A DNA stretch of 64,000 nt from NCBI GenBank assembly GCA_045565995.1, contig JBJLEF010000001.1:1674001-1738000 (forward strand), given 5' to 3'. The notes beneath the pieces are model-generated. The model did no database searches and was not told the DNA's origin. It saw only the letters and a program-made list of their open reading frames with translations. The DNA comes from UBA721 sp002705165. Its GTDB lineage: Bacteria; Planctomycetota; Planctomycetia; Pirellulales; Pirellulaceae. Positions 42,878-51,913 of this stretch are shown here, one piece after another. How positions within the stretch are numbered: position 1 is the first letter of the stretch; every line of letters starts with the position of its first letter. Both the position numbers and the translations under genes were made by a program.

Positions 42878-45144
42878 ATAATCTATTAGTTGACCGACGC
42901 TTACTGTCCATCGCGAGCACTTTTGCTGTGGTGTGTGTGCTGTTGACATATTGCTGCGAACTGGTGAAAGCAGAAGCCCGCCCTGCGAAGCCCAATATCA
43001 TCATTATGATGGCTGACGACATGGGAATTGGAGACACAAGTGCCTATCTCGGAGTACGCCTCAGTCGCAGTGCACCTCCCATTGAAAGGACGTTGCGTAC
43101 CCCGAACCTCGAAAGATTCGCTCGCTCCTCGATAGTATTTACGGATGGATACGCGCCGGCATCAATGTGCAGTTCAACTCGTTATTCGCTATTAACAGGA
43201 CGATTTGCTCATCGATCGAACCTGAAGAATCAAGGCTGGTTGCCTCACGGCCCTAATACTCCCATGATTCAGCGGGCGCTAATCACGATGCCTGAAATGC
43301 TGCAGGAGAACGGTTATCGTACAGTCGGCATCGGCAAGTACCACGTTGGCATGGCATTCGATGATGGTGATGGTAATCCTGCTGACGATTTTTACTTCCA
43401 AGATGTGGATTTCACAAAGCCGTTGCTTGACGGTCCGACCCATCATGGTTTCGATGAATACTTTGGCGTGCCGGGAAATACCGAAGACCCGCTCGACACG
43501 GAGCCACGCGTCCTCATTCGCAACGATCGCTTCACGTTCACCGATCGCAGTCAACTGAAGCTGATTGGCATGAAGCAACGCGAAGGACGTATCCTAGCCG
43601 CACCTGATTGGGATCTGCGCAACCTGGGTCCGCTTTACCTACGTGAAGCTGAGGCGTTTATTGATCGTCAGTCAGTGCAGTCTGACGAACCGTTTTTCCT
43701 ATACTACGCGCCCAACGCGAATCACTTTCAACGGCATCCAGACGGAGACTATGCAGTTCCTGATATGATCGCTGAGACGCCGATCAAAGGGAAAAGTCGT
43801 TACTCTGATAACGTGATGGCGGGTGATAGAGAGGATATGGTTTTGGAGAATGACGTCGTTTTTGGCAAGCTACTGGAGAAACTCAAAGCAACCGACGATC
43901 CTCGCTGGGACGGTCATAAGTTGATTGAAAACACGCTCGTCATTTTCACCAGCGACAACGGGCCGAACATCGGTGATAACTTGGGTCGTAATCAGGAAAG
44001 CGGTGGTCTGCGAGGTAAGAAAGCAAAACTCTGGGAAGGTGGTATTCGAGTTCCCTTTATGGTTTCATGGCCCGCAGTGCTTGAGGGTGGAAAACTGAAC
44101 CACTCGGTGGTATCGTTGACCGATCTCTATGCGACGCTCGCCCGCGTCGTCGGACACTCACTCGGACCCGCGGAAGCGCAGGACAGTCACGATGTATTCG
44201 CGTACTGGAGAGGAACTCCAGCAGCACCCGACACACGTCCGCGGGTTTTCTTCTGCCATCTGGGACCACCCTACCTGAATGACACACTGGCAATCCGGCA
44301 GGGATCGCACAAGCTCATCGTGGACGGTGGACTGGCAATGCCCTGGGTGTCAGGGGGTTCCCGTGGTGCTTCCACTCCGACGGTCTTCTATGACCTGAAT
44401 GAGAACCTTTATGAAGACGGTAATACCTCCAACGACCTCTCTAATGATGTTGTCCGTGAATTGTCAGGAACACTTCAACAAATCCACAACCGTGGCTACG
44501 CCAGAGAGTTGAATCTACGGGCCGGTCCAGAAATGATTGTACATCCAGGTTGGCATAACCTGCGAAACGATGTGACTGGAGAAATTGGGTTTGAATTCCA
44601 GCTGCAAAAGGGGAGTGGTGAAAAGCTAGTCACTCACCTTGGGATGTTCGACGCCCCTGACAAAGAGGCTTCCATCCGCGGTGCCCGATCGATTCCGACT
44701 GAGCGGGGTCGCGACCAACCTTCCACGCAACTGGCTCAGAATAAGAAACGCCGGATTGCTGCGAATCACGTTCTGCGACTTCTCCGTGTCGAAACAGACG
44801 GAGAGGTTGAGATCGCCAGCTGTCAGATATCGCCAGAAGACGCCGGAGAGTATCGCGACGCATTTCGCTATATCCGATTGAGCAAGCCTGTTCGCCTTCA
44901 GCAGAACGCTACTTACGTGTTATTGATGTCGACAGTGGTTGCCGACGGAGATCGTTTTCGCGATCCGGCCAGCTTTGATGGTCTTTCTCCGTTAGTTCAT
45001 CCGGATATCGTTGTACGCCGCAGTCTGCTGGTTCGAAATGGAAATGTGACCGGCGCTGCTGGTCTGCCAGCCTTCGAAGACTTACATCACTCCTATTCGC
45101 GTTATCGAATGCCCATTGGTCCGACGCTTCTATTTCAGCGTTGA
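42874..45144 (+). CDS. Secreted type I sulfatase with C-terminal beta-rich domain
   Basis: A 756-residue sulfatase. Signal/anchor at 1-33; NIIIMMADDMGIGD metal motif; formylglycine motif C99-S-S-T-R103 in ASMCSSTRYSLLTGRF; GIGKYHVGM, FTSDNGPN and LWEGGIRVPFMVSW. The sulfatase core ends near residue 550. About 200 further residues form an all-beta domain (GWHNLRNDVTGEIGFEFQLQ; RYIRLSKPVRLQQNATYVLLMSTVVADGDRF) of unknown type, perhaps carbohydrate-binding. Closest neighbours are the sulfatase at 39275 and the remnant at 42677. Confidence 0.93.
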   Translation: MNNLLVDRRLLSIASTFAVVCVLLTYCCELVKAEARPAKPNIIIMMADDMGIGDTSAYLGVRLSRSAPPIERTLRTPNLERFARSSIVFTDGYAPASMCSSTRYSLLTGRFAHRSNLKNQGWLPHGPNTPMIQRALITMPEMLQENGYRTVGIGKYHVGMAFDDGDGNPADDFYFQDVDFTKPLLDGPTHHGFDEYFGVPGNTEDPLDTEPRVLIRNDRFTFTDRSQLKLIGMKQREGRILAAPDWDLRNLGPLYLREAEAFIDRQSVQSDEPFFLYYAPNANHFQRHPDGDYAVPDMIAETPIKGKSRYSDNVMAGDREDMVLENDVVFGKLLEKLKATDDPRWDGHKLIENTLVIFTSDNGPNIGDNLGRNQESGGLRGKKAKLWEGGIRVPFMVSWPAVLEGGKLNHSVVSLTDLYATLARVVGHSLGPAEAQDSHDVFAYWRGTPAAPDTRPRVFFCHLGPPYLNDTLAIRQGSHKLIVDGGLAMPWVSGGSRGASTPTVFYDLNENLYEDGNTSNDLSNDVVRELSGTLQQIHNRGYARELNLRAGPEMIVHPGWHNLRNDVTGEIGFEFQLQKGSGEKLVTHLGMFDAPDKEASIRGARSIPTERGRDQPSTQLAQNKKRRIAANHVLRLLRVETDGEVEIASCQISPEDAGEYRDAFRYIRLSKPVRLQQNATYVLLMSTVVADGDRFRDPASFDGLSPLVHPDIVVRRSLLVRNGNVTGAAGLPAFEDLHHSYSRYRMPIGPTLLFQR

Positions 45145-45194
45145 TCGTCAACGGTAATAGGTCTAACGCAAACTAGAAAACTGCCAGCAGACGG

Positions 45195-45398
45195 ATGAAA
45201 AAATCTCGGCAGAATCTGCGCGCAAACTTTCAGAATGACTTGGGAATTGAAGTACGCTGTATGACTAATATTTGTAGCAGGATCGGAAATAGAGAGCTGG
45301 TTGCGATCAAACACTATTTGAGGGTAACTGATGACGAATTCACCAAGAAAGTTGATGATGAGATGGTGATTGTTATAAACTCATCTGGGTACTGTTAG
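45195..45398 (+). pseudogene. Tyrosine recombinase (integrase) C-terminal remnant
   Basis: A 67-codon frame containing CSRIGNRELVAIKHYLRVTDDEF, which matches the end of phage-type integrases (xWIGNSxxVAxKHYLxVTDxxF) including the position of the catalytic Tyr in KHYL. The preceding residues (RQNLRANFQNDLGIEV) correspond to the RxTxLxxxFPxHVV region but are degraded. No N-terminal or Arg-box parts are present upstream. It is a dead relic of an integrated element lying between a sulfatase and tRNA-Lys. Confidence 0.7.
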
Positions 45399-45507
45399 CG
45401 ATGGAATGAGATATGAGGTGGTTCTGACTCGAGTTTAGTGAGGAAAGAGAAAAGTGGTGGTTTGGAAATAGATGTGATGGAAATCCTGATCTAGTTTAGA
45501 ACTAGAG

Positions 45508-45858
45508 TTACCCAATAACTTCTAGAACAATATAGATGACTGTAATTATCGCTGGAACAATCAAACTCCTGAGAAAGCGTTGTTGCCGTTCCCTTCGTCG
45601 TTGCTTGAGACGTTCATAGGTAAAGACTGAGGTCGGAAGACCATCCTTCAGTTCAATGGTGTCCTCAGGGAGTTCTAGACCAACTCCATGAAGAGCAATT
45701 GCTTGACCGCATCGAGCACAAGCAATCGACGCAGTCTCATATTGTTCCAGAATTTGCATCTCGTGGCCGCATTGGTCACAACGGATTTCCCGCAGTCCTT
45801 TAAGTTCGTCGGGAAGCAGTTCAGGGTGACCGTAGATTTCGTCAAATTCATCAGGCAT
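45508..45858 (-). CDS. Zinc-ribbon protein with C-terminal membrane anchor
   Basis: A 116-residue protein. Residues 27-50 form a zinc ribbon (CDQCGHEMQIL ... CARCGQAI), then an acidic linker, a basic stretch (KQRRRERQQRFLRS) and a C-terminal span (LIVPAIITVIYIVLEVIG). A tail-anchored cytosolic ribbon protein by positive-inside logic. No family was recognised. An IR CTAGTT-TAG-AACTAG lies just downstream of the stop. Confidence 0.6.
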   Translation of the reverse strand: MPDEFDEIYGHPELLPDELKGLREIRCDQCGHEMQILEQYETASIACARCGQAIALHGVGLELPEDTIELKDGLPTSVFTYERLKQRRRERQQRFLRSLIVPAIITVIYIVLEVIG

Positions 45859-45894
45859 GTAAAAAACACCTCATAGCTGTTAACGGTTTTCTAG

Positions 45895-45990
45895 TTAACT
45901 GTCAGGCTCACCATCTCCGCACCTGGATACCAACAGAACGGCACAGCAGATAGTCAGCAACTTTAAGGTTCTGCTCATATTGGTTTCCAT
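45895..45990 (-). CDS. Possible 31-residue lipoprotein-like peptide
   Basis: A 31-codon frame METNMSRTLKLLTICCAVLL followed by VSRCGDGEPDS. It resembles the very short lipoproteins common in planctomycetes (hydrophobic core then SxCGxGEPDS). However, the -1 position to Cys is Arg rather than Gly/Ala, so lipobox processing is doubtful. It could start at ATG 45978 instead. A decayed or non-processed version is equally possible. Confidence 0.35.
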   Translation of the reverse strand: METNMSRTLKLLTICCAVLLVSRCGDGEPDS

Positions 45991-46232
45991 TTTGATAATG
46001 TAAGTCTCTACCCATCATAGATGTATTTGTTAAGAGATTCAGGGCGCGGATAATCTGTTGTTTGCAAACTAACGATCCGATTCAATTTGAATATGTGCTT
46101 GCGCTGGTGCAAATATGGTGCAGCACGGCGGTGCAGGGTGCGGCACAGGAAATTGAGTGACTAAAAAACCGCTTAGAAAAAGGCAGTTGCAGGACGCTGC
46201 CCGTCTATTCCGCAGTCTGCAAATGCCTCAAG
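45991..46232. other. Gap upstream of tRNA-Lys with short GGTGCA-type direct repeats
   Basis: No gene is supported. The stretch 46110-46150 repeats GGTGCA/GGTGCG units (GGTGCAAAT, GGTGCAGCA, GGTGCAGGG, GGTGCGGCA), and a short frame ends EIE*. Its composition resembles the low-complexity tails that follow integrases near tRNA genes in planctomycetes, but this is a weak impression. ATTCAATTTGAAT near 46080 is a palindrome. Confidence 0.3.
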
Positions 46233-46305
46233 TGCCCCCACTAGGACTCGAACCTAGAACCCTCTGATTAAGAGTCAGATGCTCTGCCAGTTGAGCTATA
46301 GGGGC
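46233..46305 (-). tRNA. tRNA-Lys(CTT)
   Basis: A 73-nt cloverleaf on the minus strand. Acceptor GCCCCTA/TGGGGGC has one T-G pair and discriminator A. The D arm is GCTC...GAGC, the anticodon stem TCTGA/TCAGA with loop CTCTTAA (anticodon CTT, Lys), and the T arm CTAGG/CCTAG with TTCGAGT loop. No CCA is encoded. It sits next to the integrase remnant, the usual type of attachment site. Confidence 0.97.
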
Positions 46306-46363
46306 TGAGTTATCTATCCTAACCCAAAGCAATAGACCGGCAAGGGGTTATCGATTTCTCCAA

Positions 46364-48226
46364 CTATTCGTCTTCCAGGGCCATTCCTAACTGTCCCATC
46401 TTGCGATAGAGATTTGAGCGATGTAACCCTAATTGCCTTGCTACCTCAGACATATTGCCACGACACTTTTTAATCTGATTGCGAATCAAATCAATCTGGA
46501 AGTCACGTGTCGCATCATTGAGGGTTCCGTGATAATTTCCCGCCGTGCCATGGTCGGCTTGCGTACTGGCAAAGGTTAAATCCTCCGCATCCACCCGCCC
46601 TGAGTCACTTAGGTAGATAATTCGCTCAATGATATTTCTCAATTCGCGAACATTCCCGGGCCACGGGTGAGCCAACAGACGTTTGCGGGCACCCGCTGAT
46701 AATTTTGGTGCTTTCCGCCGGGCGCGAATCGATAATTCTTTTAGGAAATACTCTGTCAGCAATAGAATATCATCACCCCGGTCACGCAGGGCTGGCATCT
46801 CGACTGTCATGACATTTAATCGATAGAACAGATCTTCACGAAATTGTTTTTCGCGAACCATTTCTCCAAGATCCTGATTCGTTGCAGCGATGACTCGTGC
46901 ATCCGTGTAGATCGGAGTGGAACCTCCCACTCGTACGACCACTTTGTCTTCCAGTACCCGCAATAATTTTGCCTGGCCAGACAAACTCATGTCACCGATC
47001 TCATCGAGCAGTAACGTACCTCGACTTGCTAACTCAAATTTTCCCTCGCGATCTTCCCGGGCATCCGTAAAAGCTCCTTGAACGTGGCCGAATAATTCGC
47101 TTTCCAGCAAAGATTCGGAAATCGCTGCACAATTAACAGCAACTAGCGGTTCATTCCGCCGATCACTTTTAAAGTGCAATAATTGGCTGACGACTTCTTT
47201 CCCGGTTCCGTTCTCTCCCAAAATCAAAACAGCCAGATCGGTGTTCGCGATGCGGTCTAACGTCGTACGCAAAGCGACAATTTGAGGGCATTCACCAATC
47301 AATGAAACTCCCTCTGCAGCTTGCTCGGCAATTAGACTGCGACTGGCAATAATTTGTTCGACTTCTTGCGCTTCTTCCAGTGCAGAGGCGACGTGACTGG
47401 CCAGATCTTCAAGAGCTTTAAGGTCCGAAGAGGAAAAGGTACCGTCTTTTTTATTGAGTACTTCGAAGGCACCGATCACTTCCCCTTCACGGTCACGCAG
47501 AGGGCAACAGATAAGATTGTTGGTCGTGAAGTCGAGTTTGTTATCCACTTCCCGATTGATCTGTTCTTGTCCTTCCACTTCGTCAATCCGCATCGAGTAC
47601 CCGGATTGGATCACTTCTCCAACGACCCCGGCATCATCTGGTACGCGGAGTTCAGTCCCGACAATTCCTAACGCCGGTCGAGCGACTAGCTGTTGATTTT
47701 CTTTGTCCCAAAGAAACAGACTTGCACGTTCAGCACCAAGTAACTCGGTTGATGCTTCCACGATCTCCAGAACTAATTGGTCTGTCTGCTTAATCCCATG
47801 CCACTGAGCTGCAATCTTCAAAATCGTCTCTGTTCGCAGGGTTCGATCCTGTAGCTGTTGGTAAGAATGCCATTGGATAATACCGCTTAGCAATGCAGGA
47901 AAGATTTCGCCAACCTCTTTCAGTGCAATTTCAGTATCAGCGATCCGGATGTTGATACAGTACTGCTCAGGACTACCCTGAGAAGGGTTACGTTGAGAGA
48001 AGCTCAACCAGGCGTCGTTCCCGACGATCTCCGTAGACTCTAAAGACTGTTGAAGAACGGACTCAGGTGGATTCGCATCACCTCGTCGACCTAATTCAAC
48101 ACATCGAATTCCGTCGATGACTTGAATCACGCAGCCCTGACTCCAGCTCTGACTCGCAAGAATCTCAGCAACTTGCTGAGGGTAGCTTTTATCCGTAATT
48201 GCAAGCTTTAGTAATGCATTATTCAT
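46364..48226 (-). CDS. Sigma-54-dependent transcriptional activator (GAF-AAA-Fis)
   Basis: A 620-residue regulator. Residues about 1-130 are an unassigned sensory region. Residues about 145-290 form a GAF domain (LVLEIVEASTELLGAERASLFLWD). AAA+ at about 310-540 has Walker A GENGTGKE, the sigma-54 contact loop GAFTDA, Walker B LLLDEIGD and LFYRLNVM. The Fis-type helix-turn-helix at the end is IKKCRGNMSEVARQLGLHRSNLYRKM. It activates sigma-54 promoters in response to a GAF ligand. It is divergent from the GH88-like gene, its most likely target, but I could not find a convincing -24/-12 site in the 175-nt gap. Confidence 0.94.
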   Translation of the reverse strand: MNNALLKLAITDKSYPQQVAEILASQSWSQGCVIQVIDGIRCVELGRRGDANPPESVLQQSLESTEIVGNDAWLSFSQRNPSQGSPEQYCINIRIADTEIALKEVGEIFPALLSGIIQWHSYQQLQDRTLRTETILKIAAQWHGIKQTDQLVLEIVEASTELLGAERASLFLWDKENQQLVARPALGIVGTELRVPDDAGVVGEVIQSGYSMRIDEVEGQEQINREVDNKLDFTTNNLICCPLRDREGEVIGAFEVLNKKDGTFSSSDLKALEDLASHVASALEEAQEVEQIIASRSLIAEQAAEGVSLIGECPQIVALRTTLDRIANTDLAVLILGENGTGKEVVSQLLHFKSDRRNEPLVAVNCAAISESLLESELFGHVQGAFTDAREDREGKFELASRGTLLLDEIGDMSLSGQAKLLRVLEDKVVVRVGGSTPIYTDARVIAATNQDLGEMVREKQFREDLFYRLNVMTVEMPALRDRGDDILLLTEYFLKELSIRARRKAPKLSAGARKRLLAHPWPGNVRELRNIIERIIYLSDSGRVDAEDLTFASTQADHGTAGNYHGTLNDATRDFQIDLIRNQIKKCRGNMSEVARQLGLHRSNLYRKMGQLGMALEDE

Positions 48227-48276
48227 AATAAACCCCTGTTGTCAATATGATACACAAAAAGGGAGGTGTTGTGTAG

Positions 48277-48306
48277 TCAAAATGACAAAAAGTGAGGTAA
48301 TTTTGA
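48277..48306. promoter_or_regulatory. Imperfect inverted repeat in divergent promoter region
   Basis: TCAAAATGAC (48277-48286) and GTAATTTTGA (48297-48306) are inverted repeats with one mismatch and a 10-nt spacer, between the sigma-54 activator and the GH88-like gene. Candidate site for the activator or another dimeric regulator. Confidence 0.35.
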
Positions 48307-48401
48307 TAGGATATTATTGAAGGTGTCCTGGAACGGAGCATTGTTACGGTTTCTTTGTTAGGCTGTAGATATACGTCCTGTTTTGTAGTGGAAAGCAAAC
48401 G

Positions 48402-49787
48402 ATGATCAATTTGAATTTGGGGCTTACGGTAGATTCATTGGCCGGACGGTTGGAGAAATTCTGGCAGGTTTCAGGAGAGAAGATTACCAAGCTGAAAGCA
48501 GAACGTGATTCTGATGCAGGGACTCCTGTTTTCACGGTGGAGGGGCAATATATAGCTCAGGGCTGGACGGAGTGGACTCAGGGATTCCAATTTGGTTCTT
48601 CCATTCTTCAGTACGACGCCACGGGGGATTCAGAATTTCTGGACAGCGGCCGTCAGGCAACTGTGAATCAAATGGCATCGCACGTTACCCACTTCGGCGT
48701 TCACGATCATGGCTTTAATAATATCAGTACCTATGGAGCCCTGCGTCGACTCATGCTTGAAGGGCGACTCCCCTATAACCAATGGGAATTGAACTTCTAT
48801 GAAATGGCACTCAAGAGTAGTGCTGCCGTGCAAGCTTATCGTTGGTCGGAGACGGTGGATGGCGATGGCTTTATCTTCTCCTTTAATGGCCCGCATTCAC
48901 TCTTCTGTGATACCATCCGTAGCCTTAGGAGTTTGTCGATGGGGCACGTACTCAGCCATGACCTGATGCATGAAAACGATGAGCGAGTTTCCTTACTTGA
49001 TCGTATGCTGCAGCATGCTCGTGCTACTGCCCGCTACAGCGTTTACTACGGGGAAGGTCGTGATGACTACGACGTCTGGGGCCGAGTCGCTCATGAAAGT
49101 ATCTTCAATGTAAATGACGGACGATATCGTTGTCCGGGTACTCAGCAGGGATATTCTCCGTTCTCGACCTGGACGCGCGGACTTGCCTGGATTATGGCAG
49201 GTTATCCTGAACAATTAGAATTCCTCGCCACCATCGATGATGAAGAATTGAATCTTTATGGCGGTCGGCAGGAGCTTGAATCGATGATGCTGAAAGCTGC
49301 CCGGGCAAGCTGTGATTTTTTCATTCACCATACTCCAACCGATGGTATCCCTTACTGGGATACTGGAGCACCGGGTCTTCCGCAGATTGGAGATTACCTG
49401 AATACAACCTCGGATCCATTTAATAATTACGAACCGATTGACAGTTCCGCTGCTGCCATCGGGGCGCAGGGATTACTTCGGTTGGGAAAAATTCTTAACG
49501 AACGAGGGGAAGACGGAGATAGTTATATTCAGGCAGGTTTGGTCAGTGCGCAATCTTTGCTGAGCGAACCGTATTTGTGTTCAGATCCAAGCCATCAGGG
49601 CCTTTTATTACATAGTGTTTATCATCGTCCTCGAGGCTGGGATCATATGCCTGATGAATCCCGGGTGCCTCGCGGGGAAGCATGTATGTGGGGTGACTAT
49701 CACCTTCGTGAACTTGCTTTGTATCTGCAGCGTCTGCTGGAGGACGGCCCGTATTACACTTTTTTTTCAACTTACTCCGAAGCCTAA
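48402..49787 (+). CDS. GH88-like unsaturated uronyl hydrolase
   Basis: A 461-residue protein of the GH88/105-type alpha/alpha barrel. Family blocks are HDHGF (D102), LFCDTIRSL (D170, candidate catalytic pair), QGYSPFSTWTRGLAWIMAG, IPYWDTGAP and DSSAAAIGAQGLL. No signal peptide, so cytosolic. Such enzymes remove unsaturated glucuronic residues left by polysaccharide lyases, fitting a genome rich in sulfatases. It is followed by an alpha/beta hydrolase 35 nt downstream. Confidence 0.88.
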   Translation: MINLNLGLTVDSLAGRLEKFWQVSGEKITKLKAERDSDAGTPVFTVEGQYIAQGWTEWTQGFQFGSSILQYDATGDSEFLDSGRQATVNQMASHVTHFGVHDHGFNNISTYGALRRLMLEGRLPYNQWELNFYEMALKSSAAVQAYRWSETVDGDGFIFSFNGPHSLFCDTIRSLRSLSMGHVLSHDLMHENDERVSLLDRMLQHARATARYSVYYGEGRDDYDVWGRVAHESIFNVNDGRYRCPGTQQGYSPFSTWTRGLAWIMAGYPEQLEFLATIDDEELNLYGGRQELESMMLKAARASCDFFIHHTPTDGIPYWDTGAPGLPQIGDYLNTTSDPFNNYEPIDSSAAAIGAQGLLRLGKILNERGEDGDSYIQAGLVSAQSLLSEPYLCSDPSHQGLLLHSVYHRPRGWDHMPDESRVPRGEACMWGDYHLRELALYLQRLLEDGPYYTFFSTYSEA

Positions 49788-49822
49788 CAACGCTTTCGCT
49801 AACTTTGAGCAGGTACCCCCCC

Positions 49823-51881
49823 ATGCGTTTCTTTTCATTTGTCTTCGTAGGATTATTTGTATTCTTCATCTGTGCCGCGCCGAACACGATCCACGCAAAA
49901 GTTGAGAAATTTGAGATAACGAGTAGAACTTCGTTCGCTGAAGGAAGAAAGTTTGGGGAGATCGGAACGTATGAATTATTACGCGGCAAAGTTTACTTTT
50001 CATTAGATCCGGCCCTGCGACAAAACAAACAAGTCGTCGATCTTGAATTAGTGACACCCGATTCAGATGGGCTCGTTCGCTTCTTTGCCGATTTAGTCAT
50101 CCTCACTCCCACGAACCCTGCAAAATCAAGCGGGGCAGTCCTCTATGATGTCAACAATCGTGGCAATCTGCGAACGTTGGATTTTTTTAATCATGCCAAA
50201 GGCGGAAATAGTCTCGACACGAAAGCGTATGCCGGCAACGGATTTTTAATGAATCATGGCTGGACGCTAATCTCCAGCGGTTGGGACGGAGAATTGCTTG
50301 CGGGCTCTTCTCGCCTAAAGCTCTATCCGCCCACGTTGGGTAAAGACATTACCGGATTGGTTCGTTATGAATTCACGCTTGGGGAAGGAAAGGAAGTGGG
50401 CAGCATTACAGGAACCGGGCACGGCGCATTTCAATACGATGATACAAAGTTTAGTGAGGCGACGCTGACTAAACGTCCTCATGCTCGAGCTGCACGCATT
50501 CTCATTCCCCGTGCACAATGGTTTACGGAAATTACGGAAACGAAGAACCCGCAGCCTGGCGATCAAAAAAAGATCGAGCTCCACTTAACCACGAAAGGAG
50601 AGCAGGGGCAAATCTATGAACTTATTTATCAGGCTCATTCGCCACAAGTTCACGGTACATGCTTCACTTCGGTGCGCGATTTAATAGATTCGGTGAAGAC
50701 GGGGAAGGGCAAAGGGAATCCGCTTCAGATCAATGGGAAGCCGTTTCTAAAGCGGGCCCATGCCTTTGGGATTTCACAGGCCGGTCGCTACTTGCGTGAA
50801 TTTCTTTATTCCGGATTCAATGAATCAGAATCCGGAACCAAGGTCTTTGATGGCCTGCTCCCTCACGTCTCGGGAGGGGGAATGGGCTCCTTCAATCACC
50901 GCTTCGCTCAGCCAACACGATTTTCCGGACAGCGGCTCAATCATGACTATCCGGTGGATCGGTTTCCGTTCGCTTATAATCGCCAAAAACATCCGTTTCG
51001 GGATCTGAAAGATGGCTTACTAACGCAAGCGAGAGAGAGTCGCACCGCGCCTAAAATTGTTCACACGCAATCAAGTTCGGAATACTGGCATCGCGCCGGA
51101 TCTCTTATCCATACCGATCCCTTAGGTGTGCATGATACTCGAATTCCCCGCAATGTTCGTCTGTATACTTTCGGCGGTACTCAGCATGGCCCTGCGAAAT
51201 ACCCTGCTTCCAGAGGCAATGCTGCTTACCCTAAAAACCCGGCCGACTTTCGCCCATTGATGCGTTGCATCCTCTTGAAATTAGATGGTTGGGTGCAGGG
51301 ACAGTCGATGCCGGCTAGTGTCTACCCCACCCTTCGTTCGGGCTCACTTAGGCATTGGGAGCAACATTCAGTGGGATTCCCTGAGTTACCCGGAGTTAGC
51401 TATCCAACGGTCATCCATCAGCCGAATGATTGGTATTACGGAGTGAACTGGGAGTTAGACCAAAGCGAAGTTCAGATTCATCCGCCGCGGATGAGAAATG
51501 ACTATCGTGTGCTGGTACCTAAAGTCGATCTGGACGGTAATGAAATTGGTTGTTTACAGCCACCGGAAGTGGCGGTGGCATTAGGGACCTACGCGAGTTG
51601 GAATTTGTACCCCGAAGTGCATCCTGCTCATCCGGATCTTGTCGGACTTTCCGGAGCCTTTCTTGGCTTTTGAAAGAACAAAAGCCGCCCGTGAAGAGTC
51701 AGGCGATCCACGGCCGTCGATTCGGGAAAGATATCCGACGCAGCAGGACTATATTTCATCCCTGGAGGCAGCCTGTAAGCAATTAGTAGAGCGTGGCTTC
51801 TTGTTGGATTCGGAAGTCCACGTTCTATTAGAGAAATATGGCAAACGTTATCTAGACCTAACCGGCTTGCCGGAAAATTGA
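49823..51881 (+). CDS. Alpha/beta hydrolase-domain protein, interrupted by a +1 frameshift at TTT TGA
   Basis: A secreted protein (signal peptide MRFFSFVFVGLFVFFICAAP) of the large alpha/beta hydrolase-domain type: VEKFEITSRTSFAEGRKFGE, VLYDVNNRGN, GWTLISSGWDGE, nucleophile motif GISQAGR. The first frame stops at TGA 51671-51673 after LSGAFLGF. The +1 frame continues ERTKAAREESGDPRP and IRERYPTQQDY...LTGLPEN to a stop at 51881, just what the C-terminus of intact family members looks like. The join falls on the run TTTT (51668-51671), so either one T has been added (mutation or sequencing error) or ribosomes slip +1 on TTT TGA. Start ATG 49823; a TTG at 49805 is possible. Confidence 0.8.
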
Positions 51882-51913
51882 ATGTGTTGAAAACTCAGGA
51901 CAAGGATGGCAGT

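Noticed and set aside
45399..46232. Possible attachment-site duplicate of the tRNA-Lys 3' end
   Set aside because: No second copy of the T-arm and acceptor sequence was seen near the integrase relic, so attL/attR cannot be defined.
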